11,199 nucleotides of DNA, from NCBI GenBank assembly GCA_023230985.1, contig JALNWH010000062.1, positions 1 to 11,199 on the forward strand, in the 5' to 3' direction. The notes below the pieces were generated by a model. The model saw only the letters and a list, made by a program, of their open reading frames with translations, did no database searches and had not been told where the DNA came from. This document shows positions 6,793 to 11,199 of this stretch, one piece after another (position 1 is the first letter of the stretch; each line of letters opens with the position of its first letter). Both the position numbers and the translations under genes were made by a program. The DNA comes from Bacillota bacterium (GTDB lineage: Bacteria > Bacillota > Clostridia > Lutisporales > Lutisporaceae).

Positions 6793-8568
6793 ATGTTAAA
6801 AAGCATCCAATGGAAGCTGGTAATAATATATGTTCTCCTGGTTTGGCTTGCCATGTCAATAATCGGATTATACATAGTGCAAGCTGTTGAAAAAGATCAG
6901 ATAAGCAATTTGGTTAACAGCGTTGTGCCAAAAGGCAACTATCTGTCTTTTTTGCTTAAGGATAAAATGATTGGAGTCTATAATGTTCAGGACATTATAG
7001 ACTATTGGTTTTTGGGGCAAGGTGATCAGATACATTCTGTTTATATTTTTAATAAAAATGGCAGATACCTAGCGCATAAAGGTGGTGAAATGAGAGACCC
7101 CATCGAGGATGGTTTTATAATAGACAGGGCTTTAAGAGGGGAAGTAGTAAAGGATTACAATAGCACTATTGATTTAAAGAAAAACTACAAGAGCATTGCA
7201 TTGCCTATATTATCAGGCAATGATGAACTATTGGGTGCTATCTATTTGAATGTTGACTTAACTCAAATTAATGAATCTATTGTGAATATCAAAAACATAT
7301 TGACCAGTGCTACTATATTGGCAATATGTATTACTATACTTTTAGGCAGCGTTCTGGCTAGAACCATTACAGGACCTATAAAAGAAGTAACCTCCCAAGC
7401 GGAAAAACTTGCAAAGGGTGATTTTGGGCATATTATTACAGTTAAATCAAATGACGAAGTAGGACAGCTTACAGAGATGTTTAATTATATGACCTTAAGG
7501 CTAAAAAGCACCTTAAATGAGATGTATAATGAAAAGTCGAAGATTGAGACTATATTGACATATATGACTGACGGTGTTGTTGCTGTAGATATGAAAGGTA
7601 TGATTCTGCACGCAAACCCCGCAGCTTTTAAGGTTTTTAAAATAAAGGAACAGGATATAGAAGGAAAGCACTTTAATGATATAATGGCTATACTGGGTTT
7701 GGACTTTAAGCTAAACGGTCTGATTTTTGACGAAGAGGAAAAGGATAATATTATAAATATAAGCGACTCTATAATAAGGGTAAGTATAGTACCGTTTAAA
7801 AACGAACGCTATGAGATAGCCGGTGCAATAATTGTTTTACAAGATGTTACGGAACAAGAGAATTTGGATAGAATGAGAAAAGAATTTGTTGCAAATGTAT
7901 CTCACGAGTTAAGGACACCTCTGACTACAATAAAAAGCTATGCAGAGACCTTGCATACAGGGGCTTTGGATGATAGAGATGCTGCAATGAAATTTATACA
8001 TGTTATAGAAAGTGAATCTGACAGGATGACAAGACTTGTTAAGGATTTGCTTATGTTATCGAGGCTTGACTATGATAGAGAAGAGCTGAATATGAAGAAA
8101 ATTGATATTACAAAGATAGTTAATGACTGTATATATAAAATGGAAATATCAGCGAAATTTAAAAAACAAAATATATCCTTGCATGTTGAGGATACAATCC
8201 CTTCAATTGTAGGGGATAAAGACAGAATTGAGCAGGTTATTATAAATATAATCAGCAATTCTATAGAATATACTCCTGAAAAAGGCAAAATAGATGTAAA
8301 GTTGGCTAAGGATGGTGAATATATTAGTATAAAGGTAATAGATAACGGTATAGGTATACCGAAAGAGGATGCTATAAGACTTTTTGAAAGGTTCTATAGG
8401 GTGGACAAAGCAAGATCCAGAATGTTGGGTGGAACCGGTCTAGGCCTTTCTATCGCAAAACAAATTGTAGAGGCCCATAAGGGCAGCATCAATCTTGAAT
8501 CCTCTTATGGCGAAGGTACGGAGGTAACTATCAAATTACCGCTTTTTCAAGATGTAAATCTATCTTAA
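6793..8568 (+). CDS. walK: WalK (YycG) cell-wall sensor histidine kinase
   Basis: A 591-residue membrane kinase with the full WalK plan: first membrane helix (about 9-30); an extracytoplasmic sensor region of about 135 residues, probably Cache/PAS-like; second membrane helix (about 169-189); HAMP (about 190-242); a cytoplasmic PAS domain (about 250-355); HisKA with phosphoacceptor H371 in NVSHELRTPLTT; and HATPase_c with N485/N489, the G1 box DNGIGIP (517-523) and the G2 box GGTGLGLS (546-553). All catalytic motifs are intact. It should autophosphorylate and pass phosphate to WalR D53. Length is close to the usual ~610 residues. AGGAGGG (6778-6784), within the last walR codons, lies 8 nt before the ATG, giving close coupling with walR. 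The YycH and YycI homologues encoded downstream are expected to contact its membrane region. Confidence 0.96.
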   Translation: MLKSIQWKLVIIYVLLVWLAMSIIGLYIVQAVEKDQISNLVNSVVPKGNYLSFLLKDKMIGVYNVQDIIDYWFLGQGDQIHSVYIFNKNGRYLAHKGGEMRDPIEDGFIIDRALRGEVVKDYNSTIDLKKNYKSIALPILSGNDELLGAIYLNVDLTQINESIVNIKNILTSATILAICITILLGSVLARTITGPIKEVTSQAEKLAKGDFGHIITVKSNDEVGQLTEMFNYMTLRLKSTLNEMYNEKSKIETILTYMTDGVVAVDMKGMILHANPAAFKVFKIKEQDIEGKHFNDIMAILGLDFKLNGLIFDEEEKDNIINISDSIIRVSIVPFKNERYEIAGAIIVLQDVTEQENLDRMRKEFVANVSHELRTPLTTIKSYAETLHTGALDDRDAAMKFIHVIESESDRMTRLVKDLLMLSRLDYDREELNMKKIDITKIVNDCIYKMEISAKFKKQNISLHVEDTIPSIVGDKDRIEQVIINIISNSIEYTPEKGKIDVKLAKDGEYISIKVIDNGIGIPKEDAIRLFERFYRVDKARSRMLGGTGLGLSIAKQIVEAHKGSINLESSYGEGTEVTIKLPLFQDVNLS

Positions 8569-8573
8569 TAGTT

Positions 8574-8607
8574 TTGTAACACAATTGTAATAATTATAAT
8601 GTATAAT
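8574..8607 (+). promoter_or_regulatory. candidate internal promoter between walK and the secreted-protein gene
   Basis: Two TATAAT hexamers (8595-8600 and 8602-8607) lie directly after the WalR box. TTGTAA (8574-8579) could be a -35 for the first, at a short 15-nt spacing. The second has no good -35, but the box would then cover about -39 to -23, where an activator could replace it; with the first -10 the box would sit at about -32 to -16, which fits repression better. The sign of regulation cannot be decided from sequence. Confidence 0.45.
8575..8591 (+). promoter_or_regulatory. putative WalR box (TGTAAC-N5-TGTAAT)
   Basis: Two direct half sites, TGTAAC (8575-8580) and TGTAAT (8586-8591), separated by ACAAT, fit the published WalR consensus TGTWAH-N5-TGTWAH at every defined position. 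The site starts 6 bp after the walK stop codon and about 60 bp before the next gene. It implies feedback by WalR-P on an internal promoter. Binding itself is inferred. Confidence 0.65.
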
Positions 8608-8639
8608 TAAGTTAAAGATGTAACAGTTTATCGTTTTTT

Positions 8640-8646
8640 GGAGGGG
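8640..8646 (+). promoter_or_regulatory. ribosome binding site fixing a TTG start for the secreted protein
   Basis: GGAGGGG followed by 6 nt and TTG at 8653. The longer frame opening at TTG 8638 contains this motif and would put charged residues before the signal peptide, so TTG 8653 is preferred. Confidence 0.75.
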
Positions 8647-8652
8647 AATCCG

Positions 8653-9174
8653 TTGGTAAACAATAAAGGTTTTGTAAAAATTTTAATAATTGTGTTAGTG
8701 TTATCAATGATAATTCTGCCGTTGATTTCAGCGGTGGTATCAGCGGATGATGATAATAAGATTGTTTTTAATTTTCTGGAAGATACTGAGGACATACTGG
8801 AGCCTAAGATTTTCTATAATAAAGACATAACCATTACAGGACGTGCATTGGAGAATACTACAATTAATATAAATAAATATTGGTATAGGCTGCCGCGTAA
8901 AAAAAGTATTATTTCAAAAGAGAAAAGCCAAGAGCCTGATTATGATTTGGGGAAATGGATTTTTTCTTGTGGTTTTTCTGAAATAGTCGGTGCTTCCCAG
9001 ATATTTATTGTCCCTGTTAGAATTAATATGGGCAAATATAAAATCGAAGTTACTGCAATAAATAATAATGGCGAAATAACTAAAGAAATAGTAGTTGAAT
9101 ATAATGACAAAGAGCAGATTAACAAAGAATTCAGAACAAGAATATTCGGAGACTTGGACTTAAATATAGAATAA
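8653..9174 (+). CDS. uncharacterised secreted protein with probable Ig-like domain, inside the wal operon
   Basis: A 173-residue protein I do not recognise as a named family. It has a clear Sec signal peptide: basic start (K5, K9), a hydrophobic core ILIIVLVLSMIILPLIS, and a probable signal peptidase I site after VSA (residue 31). The mature part, about 140 residues, begins acidic (DDD). ITITGRALENTTINI and the later FIVPVRINMGKYKIEVTAINNNGE stretch resemble the strand pattern of bacterial Ig-like domains, in which a 'v-i-G-a---t-i-i' strand is followed by '-v-l--G-n-i-v-a-d--G'. No catalytic motif, lipobox or sortase signal is visible; there is one cysteine in the mature part. It lies between walK and yycH, where the standard wal operon has no gene, and directly after a WalR box. 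A role as extracytoplasmic partner or effector of WalK/YycHI is inference. Confidence 0.8.
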   Translation: MVNNKGFVKILIIVLVLSMIILPLISAVVSADDDNKIVFNFLEDTEDILEPKIFYNKDITITGRALENTTININKYWYRLPRKKSIISKEKSQEPDYDLGKWIFSCGFSEIVGASQIFIVPVRINMGKYKIEVTAINNNGEITKEIVVEYNDKEQINKEFRTRIFGDLDLNIE

Positions 9175-9184
9175 TTTAATTATC

Positions 9185-9189
9185 AAGGA
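9185..9189 (+). promoter_or_regulatory. ribosome binding site suggesting a TTG start for yycH
   Basis: AAGGA ends immediately before ATG 9190, leaving no spacer for that codon, but it is 9 nt before TTG 9199. The latter start gives MKLEKLKTTIL, which resembles the usual YycH beginning. Confidence 0.5.
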
Positions 9190-9198
9190 ATGGTAATT

Positions 9199-10599
9199 TT
9201 GAAACTGGAAAAATTAAAAACGACTATTCTAATTTTATTGGTACTTGTTAGTATAGTATTAACTACCCGAATATGGTTAGATATCTCCATTGAGGGTATT
9301 TTTATTATGCCTAAGGATAATGTAATTAAAGAAGAAAAGAAAGATGTGGAATTTGACAGCTTAGCTTTTATAAAACCGGAAAAGATGATAATAAATAATA
9401 ATGGTAAACACACCCTTCTCTTTAATGATTCAGAAAAGGGGGCTTTGTATAACAGGATTCTCGAAGAAGGTATGGCTTTTTTAGGCAATCTGTTTAGCTC
9501 AAAAGAATCAATGTCTTATGATATATTACCTATAGAAAATTTAAACAAAATTAGACAAGGGAGTAATGTGGAGATTATACTGCCTTTTTCTTTTGATGTG
9601 GATATTTTAGCAAGTATATTAGGTTTTGATAAAACGGATTGGATTGATATAAAAGGTGTAGACTCAATAATAATGTCTTTTGATAGCAATTTACATTACA
9701 TTTTAGATAAAAAAGAGGGCAGTTTATATGAATTCAATCCTATAGACTTAAAAAGCAATATGAAGTTTCTATTAGATATGATTAACAAATTTGAAACTTA
9801 CTCATATGTTTTCTTAAACGAGTTGGATTCAGAGAAGTTCAGTGATGATGTGTTTATACCTGCTTATAGTTCTTCTTTCAAGCTTCCGAGAGTCTCCGTA
9901 ACATCAGAAATACAAGATAAGGATTTAAAAGATATAGCAGCAAGTTTTTTAAATATAGAAGCGGGCTCTTTAAGAAGTATTGTCGAACCAAACGGAACTG
10001 TTATTTATTCAGATGGCTCAGAAAAAGGAATGAAAATAAATAAAGACGGTCTTATTGAGTATGTGAGTTATACAAGTGGTATAATACTTAAAAAGTCCAT
10101 ATTGTCAATAAATGATTTAGTAGATATAGCAACCGGCTTTATAGAAGACCATTTGGGTTTTCCTTATGATACATATATATCATCAATTGAAAAAACTGAT
10201 AATGACGGTTGCATTATAAAATACAATTATAGATATGAAGGGTTACCGATAATCAATGATAATTTGGGCTTAAAAGACCTCGTGGAGATAGAAATAGCCG
10301 AAGGTAAGGTGAAAAAATATAAAAGACTTATCAGGCATATAAAAGAAACAGGTGAATTAAAAGATATAAAAAATCCTCTGAGTATTATTGACATATTATA
10401 TAAAAGGCTACATGATAAGAATATGAATTTGGATGAAATAAAAATCATGGATGCATATTTAGCATATATGGAGTTTGATACAGAAAAGGATATTTTTATG
10501 CTGCCGGTTTGGGTATTAGATGTTATTACATATGAAGGAAATAGAGGGAAATATATAATGAATGCTGAGACCGGAGTGATACTTTCGGAACCCTATTAG
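9199..10599 (+). CDS. yycH: YycH-like regulator of the WalRK system
   Basis: A 466-residue, single-pass membrane protein. A short basic N-terminus (KLEKLKTT) is followed by one membrane helix ILILLVLVSIVLTTRIWL (about 10-28); the remaining ~435 residues are outside the cell. Topology, length, position after walK and the MKxEKLKT-type start followed by a helix fit YycH, which in Bacillus represses and in Staphylococcus aureus activates WalK through contacts with its membrane helices. The C-terminal part (about 300-466), with FDTEKDIFMLPVWVLDV near its end, has the look of the repeated YycH/YycI fold. The next gene, yycI, begins 27 nt downstream, so the two partner proteins are coexpressed. ATG 9190 would add three residues but has no spacing to its ribosome binding site. 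Sequence identity of YycH proteins is low between genera, so context carries much of the call. Confidence 0.85.
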   Translation: MKLEKLKTTILILLVLVSIVLTTRIWLDISIEGIFIMPKDNVIKEEKKDVEFDSLAFIKPEKMIINNNGKHTLLFNDSEKGALYNRILEEGMAFLGNLFSSKESMSYDILPIENLNKIRQGSNVEIILPFSFDVDILASILGFDKTDWIDIKGVDSIIMSFDSNLHYILDKKEGSLYEFNPIDLKSNMKFLLDMINKFETYSYVFLNELDSEKFSDDVFIPAYSSSFKLPRVSVTSEIQDKDLKDIAASFLNIEAGSLRSIVEPNGTVIYSDGSEKGMKINKDGLIEYVSYTSGIILKKSILSINDLVDIATGFIEDHLGFPYDTYISSIEKTDNDGCIIKYNYRYEGLPIINDNLGLKDLVEIEIAEGKVKKYKRLIRHIKETGELKDIKNPLSIIDILYKRLHDKNMNLDEIKIMDAYLAYMEFDTEKDIFMLPVWVLDVITYEGNRGKYIMNAETGVILSEPY

Positions 10600-10626
10600 A
10601 TTTTGTTAACTGTAGGAGTGTGCAAT

Positions 10627-11199
10627 ATGAATTGGTCTAAGGCAAAAACCATATTAATAATAGTATTTTTATTGGCGGATATTTTTTTATTCTATGTATC
10701 ATATTCCGGCGACTTAGGATATAACAGTGAGAATGGCAGTGTTGTGGAGGTGCTTGAGCATTTAAAAAATCGGGATATTGCAGTAAAGGGTTTAATACCA
10801 AATAAAGGGAACCCCGGCTCTCAGCTTTATGTTAAATATAAATTATTTAATTCTGAAAAGGCAATAGAGAGTTTTTTTAATTCAGATACTAATGTTTTTA
10901 TAAGGGAAAATGAAAATAAAATTATTGTGGAGAATAATCTTATAACCGTAGAAATATTTAAAAATGGGGAAATAATATATTTAAATAAAAGTATAGATAA
11001 CGTAGAAAACAGCGAGATTAATGAGTTGCAGGCAGAAAGGATGATTGATGATTTTTTAAAATCCTTAAACATTGACCGTGACGATACTATCATAATTAAT
11101 AAAGTTATAGAAGACAACAGCATCAATATAATGTATAATCAAGTCTATAAAAACCAATTTATTGACAAAACATTTCTGGATATGAAGGTTACAAATAAT
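10627..11199 (+). CDS. yycI: YycI-like regulator of the WalRK system, 3'-truncated by window edge
   Basis: The frame runs from ATG 10627 to the end of the window (191 codons, no stop). AGGAG (10614-10618) lies 8 nt before the start. The N-terminus MNWSKAKTILIIVFLLADIFLFY is the hallmark start of YycI: a short M-x-W-S-K-x-K-T segment running into a single membrane helix (about 8-23). The rest is extracytoplasmic, and the NQVYKNQFIDKTFLDMKV stretch before the window end matches the conserved part of the YycI fold. YycI forms a complex with YycH and the WalK membrane region and tunes kinase activity. At least part of the C-terminal domain is missing only because the window ends. Neighbours further right in such clusters are usually the metallo-beta-lactamase-fold YycJ and an HtrA-type protease, not visible here. 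Confidence 0.92.
   Translation, partial: MNWSKAKTILIIVFLLADIFLFYVSYSGDLGYNSENGSVVEVLEHLKNRDIAVKGLIPNKGNPGSQLYVKYKLFNSEKAIESFFNSDTNVFIRENENKIIVENNLITVEIFKNGEIIYLNKSIDNVENSEINELQAERMIDDFLKSLNIDRDDTIIINKVIEDNSINIMYNQVYKNQFIDKTFLDMKVTNN

Noticed and set aside
8070..8288. Minus-strand frames inside walK, the secreted-protein gene and yycH (8070-8288, 8940-9125, 9183-9488, 10227-10448)
   Set aside because: Antisense shadows of well-supported genes; no recognisable motifs or start signals.
10827..11126. Minus-strand 99-codon frame opposite yycI
   Set aside because: Low-complexity Ser/Leu/Ile-rich antisense translation of a gene with a clear YycI N-terminus and ribosome binding site.
1..11199. CRISPR arrays, tRNA or rRNA genes, transposase genes, riboswitches
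   Set aside because: No regularly spaced repeats, cloverleaf signatures, transposase motifs or recognisable riboswitch cores were seen by eye.

Overview
The window is strongly AT-rich, has several TTG starts, strong purine-rich ribosome binding sites, a DnaD/DnaI-type helicase-loading pair and a walR-walK-yycH-yycI cluster. Together these point to a low-GC Gram-positive chromosome (Firmicutes, most likely an anaerobic clostridial or tissierellial lineage; the corrinoid-activation-like protein at the left edge fits an anaerobe). No phage, IS transposase, CRISPR, tRNA or rRNA was seen.

Layout. Positions 1-852 (+) hold the 3' part of an ASKHA-fold corrinoid activator-like gene. It converges, with a 4-bp overlap, on a minus-strand pair (2826-849): a DnaD-domain primosome protein followed by a DnaI/DnaC-type AAA+ helicase loader. 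A 360-bp divergent intergenic region (2827-3186) then leads into three plus-strand genes: a membrane-anchored LysM-G5-M23 peptidoglycan endopeptidase (3187-4677), a small FmdB-type zinc ribbon protein with a Cys-rich tail (4690-4881), and a membrane-anchored HExxH peptidase of the MA-like family (4974-5774). The last gene ends inside a hairpin-rich inverted-repeat element (5768-5878).

From 6094 to the right edge lies the essential WalRK cell-wall two-component system: response regulator walR, sensor kinase walK, a previously unassigned secreted Ig-like protein, yycH, and the 5' part of yycI. WalK senses an envelope signal and phosphorylates WalR, which in characterised Firmicutes controls peptidoglycan hydrolases. 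YycH and YycI are membrane partners that modulate WalK.

The most interesting point is the walK-yycH junction. It carries a full match to the Bacillus-type WalR box (TGTAAC-N5-TGTAAT, 8575-8591) next to two TATAAT hexamers, directly upstream of a small signal-peptide protein that is not part of the standard wal operon. This suggests that WalR regulates the distal part of its own operon, including a new candidate envelope component of the circuit. Several start codons were moved inward because the ribosome binding site lies inside the longer reading frame.
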